A stretch of 64,000 nucleotides of DNA from CAUZIR01 sp965250195 (GCA_965250195.1 OZ252295.1:2587424-2651423); one strand, 5' to 3'. Shown: positions 25,623 to 34,380, counted from the stretch's first letter. Notes: generated by a model not told the origin, from the letters alone. Translations and numbers: made by a program.

Positions 25623-26862
25623 CTACTCTTCGTCGGGCCTGTACGCGACCTCGCCGTGCTGTGAGTGGTCGAGGCCCTGCTCTTCTTCTTCTTCTTTGAC
25701 CCTGAGCCCGATGGTGAACTTGAGAGCGAACAGGATGACGACGGTCATGCCGAAGGCCCAGCCCCAGGCGGCACCGATGGCCCCCAACTGACGCAGGATT
25801 TGCCCTCCCCTATCGACTCCCGGTAGCACCAAATCGGAGATGCCCAAGAACCCGATGCCCACAAAGAGCCCGGCGGCGAGCATCCCCCAAGTTCCGCCGA
25901 CGCCGTGGACGGCGAAGACGTCGAGGGAGTCGTCCAGCCTGACCCTCTTGGCCAGCTTTACGGCGAAGAAGCAGAACGCACCGGCTCCTAACCCGATGAC
26001 CAGGGCTGGCATGGGCCCGACGAACCCGGACGCGGGAGTGATGGTGGCCAGCCCCGCGACGGCGCCGGTGGCCAGACCGACGGCGCTGACTTTGCGGTTA
26101 ATGGACCAGTCGAGCGCGCCCCAGGTGAGGGCGGCCATGGCGGCGGCGGTGTTGGTCACGACGAAGGCGTTGGTGGCGCTGCCACCGGAGACAAGAGCGC
26201 TACCGGCGTTGAAGCCGAACCATCCAAACCAGAGCAATGATGCACCGAGTATGACGAACGGGATGTTGTGGGGCTCCATTGCTCGTTTGCCGTAGCCCAG
26301 CCTGCGGCCGAATATGATGGCAGCCGCCAGCGCGCCCGCACCGGAACTGACGTGCACGACGGCTCCACCGGCGAAGTCCAGCGCGCCCCATCCGTTGAGC
26401 CCCAACCAACCATCGACGCCCCAGACCCAGTGGGCGAGCGGCGCGTAGACGACAGTGGACCAGATGACGGTGAACAGGACGAGGGTGCTGAACTTGATCC
26501 GCTCGGCGAAGGCCCCGGTAATGAGCGCTGGGGTGATGATGGCGAACATGGCCTTGAAGATCATGAAGGCCTGGTGAGGGATGGTTGACGAGTACGGACC
26601 GGCCTCGGTTGCCGACACGTTCCGGAGACCCAAGTAATTGAGGTTGCCGATGAAGTGGCCGACGTCCGGCCCGAAGGCCAGGGAGTAGCCCCATAGCACC
26701 CACACGACGCTGACGAGCGCGATCGCGACGAAGCTGTGCATCAGCGTGCCAGCGACGTTCTTGGAGCGAACGAGGCCGCCGTAGAAAAATGCCAACCCCG
26801 GGCACCATGAGCAGCACCAGCGCGGACGAGATGAGCACCCAGGCGGTGTCTCCACTATCCAT
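25623..26862 (-). pseudogene. amtB: ammonium transporter (AmtB family) with a 1-nt frameshift
   Basis: Eleven-helix ammonium channel: VLLMVPG, FFYGGLVRSKNV, WSTVVYAPLAHWVWG, FAGGAVVHVSSGAGALAA (periplasmic His region), AVHGVGGTWGMLAAG, and a basic/Glu-rich tail. The N-terminal MDSGDTAWVLISSALVLLMVPG (26862 onward, RBS GAGGAAA) and the rest (LAFFYGGLVRSKN) are in different frames. Removing one C from the CCCC run at 26796-26799 joins them perfectly to 412 aa. As the rest is intact, a homopolymer sequencing error is more likely than decay. Confidence 0.85.
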
Positions 26863-26975
26863 GCGGTTTCCTCCTGCCAGAGATCGGAGCCGTTGGCCGC
26901 GTTGACGCGGGTTGCCTGTCTATCGGTTTCGAGCCAATCAATTTCCGGGCGAGGTTATCAGGTCGGCCCCGCGCC

Positions 26976-27179
26976 CTACTCGCCCGGGGGTTCGTCCAAC
27001 TGCCCGCGCAGGCTGGCTAGCCGCTCGGTCAGGACCTGTTTTTGTCGCACCAAGGCGTCCCGGTCGTAGGGGGTGTTGGCGAATTCCCAGGTCTTTGGAT
27101 CGCTCAACCAACGTTCGACCATCTCGAGCCGGTGCTCGAAGTCCTTGATCGCATCGTCGATGGCGCGAGTGTCGCTCAT
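26976..27179 (-). CDS. hypothetical helical protein, 67 aa
   Basis: A small cytoplasmic protein, mainly two helices with a WLSDPKTWEFANTPYDRDALVRQ middle. ATG 27179 is preferred; the frame is open to 27236, directly abutting the stop of the selenoprotein gene, and a start there is possible. Function unknown. Likely co-transcribed with the upstream gene. Confidence 0.5.
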   Translation of the reverse strand: MSDTRAIDDAIKDFEHRLEMVERWLSDPKTWEFANTPYDRDALVRQKQVLTERLASLRGQLDEPPGE

Positions 27180-27236
27180 GGCCTCAGATGAGCAAAAGGA
27201 TACCTGATCGCGCTCCTCCGGCGTGGCCGGGCGCAT

Positions 27237-28127
27237 CTATGTTGTGCGGATTCGACCCTCCGACTTGCGTCTGGCCTGATTCTCCCGGCGCTCCCTACCC
27301 ACCTGCCGCAACTTCTCGATGTTGGTCTCGTCGACCCGCATGTAGTTCTCTCGCCAATCGGAACCGTGAGGCCAGACGAAGGGTGTCTGGACAGTGGTTC
27401 GCGGCGCTACCGCCTCGCTGAGCAGATCGATCGCCATTTCGAGCGTGGCGCGCTGCATTTCGCTGTCGTAGGGCACGCCCATGGGATTGCCCAGCGGGAA
27501 GTCCTGGAACAGGAACCGGGGCACGGCGCAGCGCTCAACGATGTCACGAGCCGAACCGATGACGACGGTGGGGATGCCATTCGCCTCGAGATGCCTGGCC
27601 GTCAAACTGACGGACTGGTGGCAAACCGGTCAGATGGGGATGAGAACGGCGAGGTCGATCCTGTCCTGCCGACAAAGCCGTAGGACTTCGGGCGCATCTA
27701 CTTCGCGGGTACGGCGCTGGCTGTAGCCGGTCGGCACGCCGTAGAAGCGCTCCGAGGCGCTGCCGATGCGGCCCGTCGAAGCGAGCGACCCGAGGGCGCG
27801 TATGGGCAGGAAGGTCTCGACGTCGCGGGTGTGGGTCGCCGCCTTGTCCCACGACAGGTCGGCCGTGTACATGGTGTCGGGCATGGGATTGGAGGGCGCG
27901 GCGTAGGCGACCTTGGGCGCCCGCAAGTCGGGGTCGGTTTCGGTCGTCTCACCGGGGTCAAGTGGAGTCGTGGTGGTCACGAGGCCGACCCTGCATTGTC
28001 TGAGCGGCTTTGGAAGAGCGGCGAAGGGCGCTTCGTCGTTGGCGGCCCATCGGTATGACCAACGGTAGCCTTGCGCTGCGTAGTAGCGCCGTGATTTATC
28101 GACATAATCGACGGGCCGGTGGCTCAC
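27237..28127 (-). CDS. glycine/sarcosine/betaine reductase selenoprotein B family protein (Sec at UGA)
   Basis: 296 aa with an internal in-frame TGA at 27630-27632, read as selenocysteine 166. Both sides are in one frame and both conserved: VDYVDKSRRYYAAQGY at the start, TADLSWDKAATHTRDVETFLPI, then DLAVLIPI-U-PVCHQSVSLTARHLEANG and VPRFLFQDFPLGNPMG. The U-x-x-C motif is the redox site expected of the selenoprotein B group (PrdB/GrdB-like). A bacterial-SECIS-like hairpin follows the TGA. The partner and substrate are unknown: no other reductase subunits are nearby. selA, selB, selC and selD lie outside this window. Confidence 0.8.
27592..27623 (-). promoter_or_regulatory. candidate bacterial SECIS element
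   Basis: In the RNA, the 22 nt after UGA are followed by a GUU apical loop closed by a perfect 6-bp stem (CCGUCA/UGACGG, 27599-27613), with a lower 4-bp stem UGCC/GGCA. Loop distance, a G at the start of the loop and location inside the coding region fit known bacterial SECIS rules. Confidence 0.65.
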
Positions 28128-28231
28128 GTCGCCCTTGCCGCGGCGAAAAGGGAGGCTGCGAACACTAAGCTCATGGAGGCATTCTAGATGGGAATCATGG
28201 GCAGGAGGTTTGTGCGGCCGGTTACATCGTC

Positions 28232-28264
28232 GCTAAAGCCGCCGCCCTGTCTCAACCGGCGGGG
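28232..28264 (+). repeat. dispersed repeat E, copy 1 (right half)
   Basis: Right half of the repeat: GCCGCCCTGTCTCAACCGGC then GGGG. Lies between the selenoprotein gene start and pentapeptide lipoprotein 3. Confidence 0.6.
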
Positions 28265-28286
28265 TAACTTCGGCTACGGTGTACTG

Positions 28287-28811
28287 TCAGCAGCTCTCAT
28301 TCGCGGTGCCTCCATCCGGCATCAATGTGTTGCACAGAATCGCCCCTTCCATGTCCGCGCCCCTCAAGTTCGTAAAGGAGAGGTTGGCGTTGGTCAGGTT
28401 TACGTTGCGTAGCACGGCGTCCTTAAAGTTGACGTTGTTCAGGTTGGCGTCCGTCAGATCTGCTCCGGTGAGGTCCGCACCTGTCAGGTCCGCGAGATAG
28501 AGATCGACGCCCTTCATGTTCGCCGACCGCAGGTTCGCCCCGGTCAGATCTAAGCCGTCATTTCGGTTATTCCCCAAGAACTCCGCTCCCAGGTCCACAC
28601 CTTCCAGGTCGGCACCTTCACACTGAGCATTTGGCTCGATGGTGCAGTTGCCAGCAGCAGATTTGCGCTCGGCCTCAGCGGTGGCGAACACGGCCATGCT
28701 TTCTGCAACGACGGTGGGCGTCAGGACGTCGGAGGGCGATCCCGCACCAGACGCGCAGGCCACCACTAGCATCGTCGCCAGCAGGGCCATCGTGGGAAAC
28801 AGCTGTCGCAT
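28287..28811 (-). CDS. pentapeptide-repeat lipoprotein 3
   Basis: 174 aa from ATG 28811 with lipobox LVVAC, the same collar (RKSAAGNCTIEPNAQCEGADLEG) and cap (AILCNTLMPDGGTANESC) as copies 1 and 2, and about ten pentapeptide units between. The frame is open upstream to 28892 but the signal peptide starts best at MRQLFPT. Only a weak ribosome site is visible. Orientation is opposite to the other two. Confidence 0.83.
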   Translation of the reverse strand: MRQLFPTMALLATMLVVACASGAGSPSDVLTPTVVAESMAVFATAEAERKSAAGNCTIEPNAQCEGADLEGVDLGAEFLGNNRNDGLDLTGANLRSANMKGVDLYLADLTGADLTGADLTDANLNNVNFKDAVLRNVNLTNANLSFTNLRGADMEGAILCNTLMPDGGTANESC

Positions 28812-28949
28812 GGGCGAAGTGTAGCTGGGATTATCGGCGAACGAATCGTGCTGGACCGCCAAAGCCGCGATAGTCGCCGCCAAAACCGACACGGCTTTTA
28901 TTTTGGGAGTACGTGGCCTCGACTAAGGGCCACCCTGGCTTGACTGCAA

Positions 28950-29612
28950 TCAAGGGCTACGTTCAACAATGCGCGCGCTGATCCGTAAGGCCTCTGACCC
29001 GGCCAAATCTCGTTCCCTCGTCGCAACCTCGATGAAATTTTCGGCCGCATCATCGTTTCCCGCGCTCGCATGGGCCACTGCCTCTACGAAGGCTGCGGCT
29101 GATAAAGCCAGGTGATCGGTTTGTGCTATGAAGCCGGCCTTTATGTCATCCCAACCCGAGGGAGCATCGATTGCTTCGAAACCTCTCCTGACTTCCACCA
29201 ACCGCGCTCCGAGGTCTTCCAGTGCCGATAACCAGCCGGGATCGTCGAGCTTCAATGAAAGGCTGCGCGTCCTCAGTTCTTGATTGATGTTGGCCCATTC
29301 ACTAATCAGCGGCTGAACGCTGTTGAGGTAAACCGCTGAATCTGTCGAGTCGTTGGAATCCCCACTGAGTACATTTGCCAAAACGGCAATGACGATCACA
29401 GAGGCGACAACCACCAACACGATCCAGGTCGCCCTTAGAAACCGGGGCTGCGTAGCGATCTCAAGGTCCTCAGAATCGGTCGGGAGGGCAACGTTTGTCT
29501 TTGCCGGTCGACATACGCGGGATGGTATATCTAACGGCCCCAGCTCACCGATGACCCCGAGTTCCTGCCCCCGCTCAACCCGTGACGGCCTGCTCCTGGG
29601 CGGACGGGGCAC
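28950..29612 (-). CDS. single-pass membrane protein, hypothetical
   Basis: 220 aa with one hydrophobic anchor (WIVLVVVASVIVIAVLANVL, about residues 64-83) and an all-helical extracytoplasmic domain (LNSVQPLISEWANINQELRTR, LSALEDLGARLVEVRRGFEAI, HLALSAAAFVEAVAHASAGN). The start is uncertain: GTG 29612 overlaps the cupin gene by 38 bp, and no other ATG, GTG or TTG is seen before the membrane helix. Function unknown. Confidence 0.55.
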   Translation of the reverse strand: MPRPPRSRPSRVERGQELGVIGELGPLDIPSRVCRPAKTNVALPTDSEDLEIATQPRFLRATWIVLVVVASVIVIAVLANVLSGDSNDSTDSAVYLNSVQPLISEWANINQELRTRSLSLKLDDPGWLSALEDLGARLVEVRRGFEAIDAPSGWDDIKAGFIAQTDHLALSAAAFVEAVAHASAGNDDAAENFIEVATRERDLAGSEALRISARIVERSP

Positions 29613-29976
29613 CCCAAATGATGGTCAGCTTCAACGGGTCGTCGCCTGTGTTACGGAACCCATGATCCACACCCGGAGGAATAAGTATGGCGTCACCGGC
29701 AGCCACCGGAACGTCTTCGTCACCGACCCACATCACACCCTTTCCGCTGATGAAGTAGTAGATCTCCTCCAGGGTATCGTCTCCTTCATGGATGTGGCTC
29801 CCTTCGCTGACGCCAGGGTCCAATTCCCACGCTTGGAACTTGATCGGAAGCCTGCTTAACTCTTCAAAAAACCCACGTGTCTTTATCTCGCCGTCGCCTT
29901 CGTGGATGCTGTAGGTCGTGACGTCTGTTGAGTCGTTTTCTTTCCAGTAGTAATGCATATCGATACGGTGGCCCAC
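29575..29976 (-). CDS. cupin-domain protein
   Basis: Single small cupin, up to 133 aa. Cupin motif 1 is GSHIHEGDDTLEEIYYFISGKG (two His and a Glu as metal ligands) and motif 2 PPGVDHGFRNTGDDPLKL (His). Such proteins bind a metal and act as small isomerases, dioxygenases or sensors. The start is uncertain: GTG 29976 sits too close to GGAGG and ATG 29958 too far from it. Confidence 0.75.
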   Translation of the reverse strand: MGHRIDMHYYWKENDSTDVTTYSIHEGDGEIKTRGFFEELSRLPIKFQAWELDPGVSEGSHIHEGDDTLEEIYYFISGKGVMWVGDEDVPVAAGDAILIPPGVDHGFRNTGDDPLKLTIIWGAPSAQEQAVTG

Positions 29977-30081
29977 CTCCGATTCCTGACCTACGTGTCA
30001 TCTTAGCCCCGTGAGAGAGACGTAGGGTCCGGCAGCCGGCGTGGTCTGCGTCGCACGGGTTACTTCCCGGCATCGGCTCAA

Positions 30082-30140
30082 TTTCGTGCGCGCGGGTACG
30101 CGCCTCAACAAGGGGCCGCCCTGGCTCAACCGACCCTCGC
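30082..30140 (+). repeat. dispersed repeat E, copy 2 (diverged)
   Basis: Contains TCAACAAGGGGCCGCCCTGG then CTCAACCGACCC; the left arm is altered. Confidence 0.5.
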
Positions 30141-30149
30141 CCGCGCGTG

Positions 30150-30325
30150 ACCGCGCACACGCCCGCGCATTGGACCCCCTATCGCTCCCTGAAGCAGTCC
30201 TGGGCAACCTATGTATTTGTCGGGGGTCCTTGACGGGGCTTTACTGGGGTAATCCTGGGACAAATGTGTGGTGGAGACGGGGGAGGGTCGAACTACTCCT
30301 GCAACACGGGCAGGAGTCCATGTAG
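30150..30325. repeat. dispersed repeat B, copy 1
   Basis: This intergenic stretch of the 510-bp gap 29977-30486 matches 44150-44265 in its first part (GGACCCCCTATCGCTC, TTGACGGGG, TAATCCTGGGA) and 44397-44480 in its last part (GGAGACGGGG, GTCGAACTAC, TGCAACACGGG). The last part forms a perfect 8-bp hairpin ACTCCTGC/GCAGGAGT. Nothing else was seen in the gap besides repeat E copy 2. Confidence 0.6.
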
Positions 30326-30486
30326 TGGCGAAGTCAGTTTAGCCGTCGGCAACCTCGGGAACGGCCTCCGCCTGGCAGGCACGGAGGAGCGCCCCAGTTT
30401 CATATGCGGAAGGGGTTCAGACAATCATGCCCGGAGATTCGGGCTCTGTTGCCGCCTGTTGAAGGAATCGCTTTTTAGAGCTGTGG

Positions 30487-30966
30487 CTACCAGAACTTCC
30501 ACCAAGGCACGGACTCTTCGACAACCAGGGAGTCGCCTGCGTCGGCTTCCGCCGGTAACGCAACGCCGGGCATTGAGCGGAACACCTTGGGGTCCATCTC
30601 CGCCAGCAATGTCAACTGTGCGGTGTCGTAATTCATGGAGACGGTTTGGTCCATGATGGCGTGTCTCATCGCGATCTTACCCGGCATACCATCTATGACG
30701 GCCTGAAAATCGCCCGCAATCTGCTTGGCCTTGCCCTTGTCCATCGCTAGCCACGAGTTCAGTCTGGCCTTTGACATCTCGGCCATTACCTTGTCACCCA
30801 TATCGAATTCCTCGGTGATGATGACGGTCATCTTGGCTTTCCGATCCACCTCGGTGTCCGAGAGCATGTTGGTGAACAGTTCAGCCATCTTCGCCGTCTT
30901 TTCTTCTTCAGAGAGCTCAACGAGCTTTTTCACATCTATCGGGGCTGCATCGGTAGATTCGGTCAT
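30487..30966 (-). CDS. hypothetical cytoplasmic protein, 159 aa
   Basis: Unrecognised helical protein. ATG 30966 has CAGGAGG six bases upstream. The middle is a methionine-rich helical array (MAELFTNMLSDTEVDRKAKM, EFDMGDKVMAEMSKARLNSWLAM) and the C-terminus is acidic then aromatic (SVPWWKFW). No signal peptide. It stands alone between repeat elements in the island. Confidence 0.6.
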   Translation of the reverse strand: MTESTDAAPIDVKKLVELSEEEKTAKMAELFTNMLSDTEVDRKAKMTVIITEEFDMGDKVMAEMSKARLNSWLAMDKGKAKQIAGDFQAVIDGMPGKIAMRHAIMDQTVSMNYDTAQLTLLAEMDPKVFRSMPGVALPAEADAGDSLVVEESVPWWKFW

Positions 30967-31155
30967 GACTGCCTCCTGATGTTTCACCTGGCGCCCTGAA
31001 ACTGATCGGGACGAATTGGGTCGATGCTATCACGCACGTTGATGCCATCCCACAGTGACGGCACTGATCCAAGAGGGAGTCCTTTTGGAGCGGCCGAATT
31101 CGAGGCTCCGGTAGGTTCAGCCGGTGGCCCACCCTTTTGGAGCCCCCAAATAGCT

Positions 31156-31216
31156 CAGTTTCCCGCGCGGGGGCACTCAATCCCTAGGACAGGCCGCCCC
31201 GCCTCAATCGGCGGGG
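31156..31216 (+). repeat. dispersed repeat E, copy 3
   Basis: Full-length copy: CAGTTTCCCGCGCGG at the left, AGGCCGCCCCGCCTCAATCG at the right. Confidence 0.75.
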
Positions 31217-31263
31217 CTACCGGCGCGCGCAGTCGCTGGATGGATCGTCAGACCGGGCTTGGG

Positions 31264-31380
31264 TCAGCGGCGGGGACGGCGAAGGTTTGACCTCCCTGGG
31301 AGGGGCTGAGACATGCGCTTGGACCCACCGCCAAACATCGCACTCAACACCCAACGGATGATGCTGAAGAACCTTTGCAT
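31264..31380 (-). CDS. small ORF, 38 aa, strong ribosome-binding site
   Basis: MQRFFSIIRWVLSAMFGGG followed by a basic tail (RSNLRRPRR). AAGGAGGACG ends five bases before the ATG, one of the best ribosome sites in this island. The N-terminal helix is amphipathic/hydrophobic, so a membrane-associated small protein is possible. It lies alone between repeat copies 3 and 4. No family recognised. Confidence 0.4.
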   Translation of the reverse strand: MQRFFSIIRWVLSAMFGGGSKRMSQPLPGRSNLRRPRR

Positions 31381-31506
31381 TTTTCCGTCCTCCTTAACGA
31401 TCTCCGGTTCACAATCATATCGCTAGTCTAGAGATGACCTTGAGGGCACGAGGGGACGAGGTGCTCATCTTTCGGCCCACCTGCTAGTGCTGACCGGGGA
31501 CGAGCC

Positions 31507-31567
31507 CAGTTTCCCGCGAGCAGCCACATAGCCTCTAAGAGGGGCCGCCCCACCTCAACCGACGGAT
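31507..31567 (+). repeat. dispersed repeat E, copy 4
   Basis: Full-length copy with the inner hairpin CCTCTAAGAGG and right arm GCCGCCCCACCTCAACCGAC. Confidence 0.75.
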
Positions 31568-31578
31568 TAGTGCCTCTC

Positions 31579-31833
31579 CTAGCCGGATGGGCTTTGTGGC
31601 CGTAGGCGCGGTCGGACTCTCCTCGTAAATGCCAATCGAAATCCAAACACCTTGAGCCCAGCAAAATTCGAATCACACTCGTTGCAGGCGAAACTGTTAA
31701 CCATCGCTCGAACGGTCTTTAGGACATGGTGAGATCCACATGCCGGACAAGACCGACGATGAGATGCCGCGGCAACAACTAACGGGCAGATCAACCTGAG
31801 CATTTCGGCTTGATCGCATCGAGCGTTACTCAC
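31579..31833 (-). CDS. zinc-ribbon small protein
   Basis: About 84 aa from GTG 31833, with a Cys4 ribbon: CPACGSHHV and FACNECDSNF, 21 residues apart, and a basic tail (RRVRPRLRP). The frame is open further up, but that region is repeat copy 5. An ATG at 31803 is another possible start. Small zinc ribbons of this type are found in transposon-related and nucleic-acid-binding proteins. It sits between repeat copies 4 and 5. Confidence 0.45.
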   Translation of the reverse strand: MSNARCDQAEMLRLICPLVVAAASHRRSCPACGSHHVLKTVRAMVNSFACNECDSNFAGLKVFGFRLAFTRRVRPRLRPQSPSG

Positions 31834-31864
31834 GAAGTTCTCACCGAGGAGATATCTGTAACCC

Positions 31865-31907
31865 CGCATAGCCCCCGGCAGCCGCCGCCCTGGCTCAACC
31901 GGCGGGA
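31865..31907 (+). repeat. dispersed repeat E, copy 5 (right half)
   Basis: Right part only: GCCGCCGCCCTGGCTCAACC then GGCGGG, with CATAGCCCC at the left. Confidence 0.7.
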
Positions 31908-31936
31908 GGAACTGGTCCCTCTGTTTCTGCCAAGTC

Positions 31937-33046
31937 CTAGTTGTGGCAGCCTCGCGAGGGTATGGAGATGACCTCTTCAACCACCCCGTTCCGCACGGCG
32001 ATGAAGTTGTCGTACCGGTTGACAGTCAGGTCTTGCTGCGAGCTGCGCATCTGAAACTGGTCGCCGACCTTCAGAGGCATCTCGCCTTCGGAATTAAGCA
32101 CACACAACTCGTCGCCCAGTGAGACGAACTTAACGCCGGGCACACCCTCCACCTCCGGGTCGTGTTTGCTGAGGCTGCTACCGATCGCTCGGTATCCGAC
32201 ATCACCGATGGCTATGCCGGGCCTGGGGGTGCTGACCACCGTACCCAGCACCTTTCCAGCATACTGAAAGTGGCTCTCCATATAGGGCATCGAAGTGCTC
32301 ATCAACGCGTACGACCCACCCTCGACGTCGGTGATTCCGGGCACCTGCGCCGCCATGTCATACGAGTAGGTCTCTCCCGCGGAAACCATCTCCACTTCGA
32401 TGCCCTCGGCCCGGATCGCCTCGGCCAGGTCCATGGTCTGACGGTAGTACTTGATGGCGTTGGAGATGCGCTCCTCTTCATCCTTTGGGGCGACGCGCAC
32501 GGCCGAATGGCTCATGACCCCCATAAATTTTATCCCGGGCATTCCGCTCGCCACCCGGGCGAGGTGAACACCTGCTTCTACGCTACGGACGCCCGCCCTC
32601 CCCATGTTGGTGTCCACCTCAACTGATACACCTACAATCGATCCTTGCTGGCAGGCGATCCTGGAGATGTCACGCAGATTCTCCTCGCTGTCGATACCTA
32701 TGGTGACGGTGGCTCGCTTGGCTAGAGCCGCGACGCGCGCGATCTTGTCGTCGGTCACGATCTCGTTGGCTATCAGCACGTCTGGGATGCCGCTCTCCAC
32801 CATCACTTCCGCCTCTGCTACTTTGGCGGTACAGACGCCGCCCATCGAGCCTCCCGCCCGGATCTGCATGTGAGCCAGCAGCGGGCTCTTTATGTTCTTG
32901 GTGTGCTCTCTGATCTTGACGTCGGTGTCTCTGTAAGTGTCGGCGATGTGCTGGAAATTGTGCTCCAGGGCGTCCATATCTAAGAGAAGGCACGGGGTAT
33001 CCAACTCTCCGATCGGGGTGCCTACCGGTGGTCTGTATTGGTCCAT
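31937..33046 (-). CDS. PLP-dependent D-threonine aldolase/alanine racemase-fold enzyme
   Basis: 369 aa, fold-type III PLP enzyme. Start ATG 33046 (GGAGACCTG upstream) gives LDTPCLLLDMDALEHNF, typical of D-threonine aldolase/D-serine dehydratase-like proteins. The PLP lysine lies in IREHTKNIKSPLLAHMQ; then GGVCTAKVAEAEVM, VEVDTNMGRAG and VEGGSYALM. The C-terminal metal-binding motif usual in this group is not clear (ends SIPSRGCHN). Acts on a beta-hydroxy D-amino acid or a related substrate. Confidence 0.8.
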   Translation of the reverse strand: MDQYRPPVGTPIGELDTPCLLLDMDALEHNFQHIADTYRDTDVKIREHTKNIKSPLLAHMQIRAGGSMGGVCTAKVAEAEVMVESGIPDVLIANEIVTDDKIARVAALAKRATVTIGIDSEENLRDISRIACQQGSIVGVSVEVDTNMGRAGVRSVEAGVHLARVASGMPGIKFMGVMSHSAVRVAPKDEEERISNAIKYYRQTMDLAEAIRAEGIEVEMVSAGETYSYDMAAQVPGITDVEGGSYALMSTSMPYMESHFQYAGKVLGTVVSTPRPGIAIGDVGYRAIGSSLSKHDPEVEGVPGVKFVSLGDELCVLNSEGEMPLKVGDQFQMRSSQQDLTVNRYDNFIAVRNGVVEEVISIPSRGCHN

Positions 33047-33161
33047 CAGGTCTCCAGCGTTTCCTTGCGATACATGCCGCGCGCAACGACGTTGAGTACG
33101 CCCTCCGGTCATGATTCTGACCTTTCGCGGCAAACCACATTCTAGTCTGCGAGTTTCTGCG

Positions 33162-33222
33162 CAGTTTCCCGCGAGGAGGTACATAGCCCCTAAGAGGGGC
33201 CGCCAAGGCTCAACCGGCGGGG
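33162..33222 (+). repeat. dispersed repeat E, copy 6
   Basis: Full-length copy with CCCCTAAGAGGGG inner hairpin. Confidence 0.8.
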
Positions 33223-33240
33223 CCGCCCCGGCAACTGTAT

Positions 33241-33528
33241 TTAACTGTCGGCAAATTCGATGGTGTAGTTACCTTCTGTGAGGCTCAGGGTGCAAAGTTG
33301 GCTACCATTTTCCACGCTGATGCCGCCCCGCTCGGCCAACATTCGCCCGGTTGAGGTTGAGTAAAAGCCGATTACCCAGACTCTTTTGGTGATAATCGTG
33401 GGCGGCACCAGCCGCGTGCCGGTTCCACCATTGGGGGGCACATCCCTCTCATAATGAGCAGGCCAGGCGTCGCAATGGGCTACGGTTGCTTCGTTCGGTT
33501 TGTTCAGGAAATGTATGCCGTAAGCCAA
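33241..33528 (-). CDS. hypothetical protein, 95 aa
   Basis: Compact beta-rich protein (MAYGIHFLNKPNEATVAHCD start; VPPTIITKRVWVIGFYSTST; LCTLSLTEGNYTIEFADS end) with two cysteines and no signal peptide. No recognised family. It lies between repeat copies 6 and 7, opposite in direction to the repeat. Confidence 0.5.
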   Translation of the reverse strand: MAYGIHFLNKPNEATVAHCDAWPAHYERDVPPNGGTGTRLVPPTIITKRVWVIGFYSTSTGRMLAERGGISVENGSQLCTLSLTEGNYTIEFADS

Positions 33529-33554
33529 TGATTCTTCCTTTATCAGCGGTGACC

Positions 33555-33579
33555 TGGCCGCCGTGGCTCACGGCGGGGG
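33555..33579 (+). repeat. dispersed repeat E, copy 7 (degenerate core)
   Basis: GGCCGCCGTGGCTCACGGCG followed by GGGG: the right hairpin only. Confidence 0.5.
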
Positions 33580-33593
33580 TGAAACGAACGCTG

Positions 33594-34316
33594 CTATGCC
33601 CTCGCGATAGATAGCAGGTGCTGAACCAACCCTTCCGGCATCGAAAGAGCGGGCGAGTGGTCGGTGTCCAGGGTCAGCACCTCCTCGCACGGCGAGGCGG
33701 CAACCATCGCCCTCTGAATGCCGGGCAGAATCAGCCCGTCCCGTTCGCATCCGATGTAGTAGCGGGGAACTCTCCCATATCTGTCGGCCGACAACGAGAC
33801 CGGCTCCGCCAGGACGGCGATCGGCTGGGGACCAAGTCGAGCCATCGCCCAATCGGCGTCCTCCTCCGAGGAGGCCCCGTACAGGGCTCTCCTTGCTCCT
33901 TCCCCCTGGACGACGGTGCTGTAAACGCCGTCGTCGGACACCGTCATGTACGGAGCGAAGAACTCGTAGCGCTCCGCCAGCCACTCTTCCCCATTTTCTC
34001 CGTCCCTGAGGAGGCCCGCACTGACATACACGAGGGCACGTACCGTTACCGGACACCTTTCCGCCGCCTGGGAAATGGTGTTGCCTCCCAGGCTGTGGCC
34101 AACCAGGATGACCGGCTCAGACTGGGCCGAGGTCTGCTGGCAGGTGCGCTCTACATATGCATCGAGCGTCACCAGTTCCAGAGGAGTTTCATCCTCGCCT
34201 TGGCCCGGAAGATCGAACGCCACAGCACGGTGCCCGGCGGCCTCTAGCAGAGGTACAACGTGATCCCAAGCCCATGAGCCATGCCATGCTCCGTGTACCA
34301 GGACGAACGTGGCCAT
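33594..34316 (-). CDS. alpha/beta hydrolase (methylesterase/hydroxynitrile-lyase-like)
   Basis: 240 aa. MATFVLVHGAWHGSWAWDHV is typical of the small MES/HNL-type alpha/beta hydrolases; the nucleophile is in GHSLGG and the acid/base in the late LDTDHSP segment. ATG 34316 follows AGGAGGTCC; the upstream open frame covers repeat copy 8 and is not coding. Cytoplasmic; ester substrate unknown. Confidence 0.8.
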   Translation of the reverse strand: MATFVLVHGAWHGSWAWDHVVPLLEAAGHRAVAFDLPGQGEDETPLELVTLDAYVERTCQQTSAQSEPVILVGHSLGGNTISQAAERCPVTVRALVYVSAGLLRDGENGEEWLAERYEFFAPYMTVSDDGVYSTVVQGEGARRALYGASSEEDADWAMARLGPQPIAVLAEPVSLSADRYGRVPRYYIGCERDGLILPGIQRAMVAASPCEEVLTLDTDHSPALSMPEGLVQHLLSIARA

Positions 34317-34380
34317 GCTGAGGACCTCCTGCCGTGTTCCAAGCGAATCATCGCACACCGGCAGTTGGCCGCCCATCAAC

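Noticed and set aside
27630..27632. Plain nonsense mutation splitting the selenoprotein gene
   Set aside because: A U-x-x-C motif, conservation on both sides and a hairpin at the correct distance favour selenocysteine, though this is not proven.
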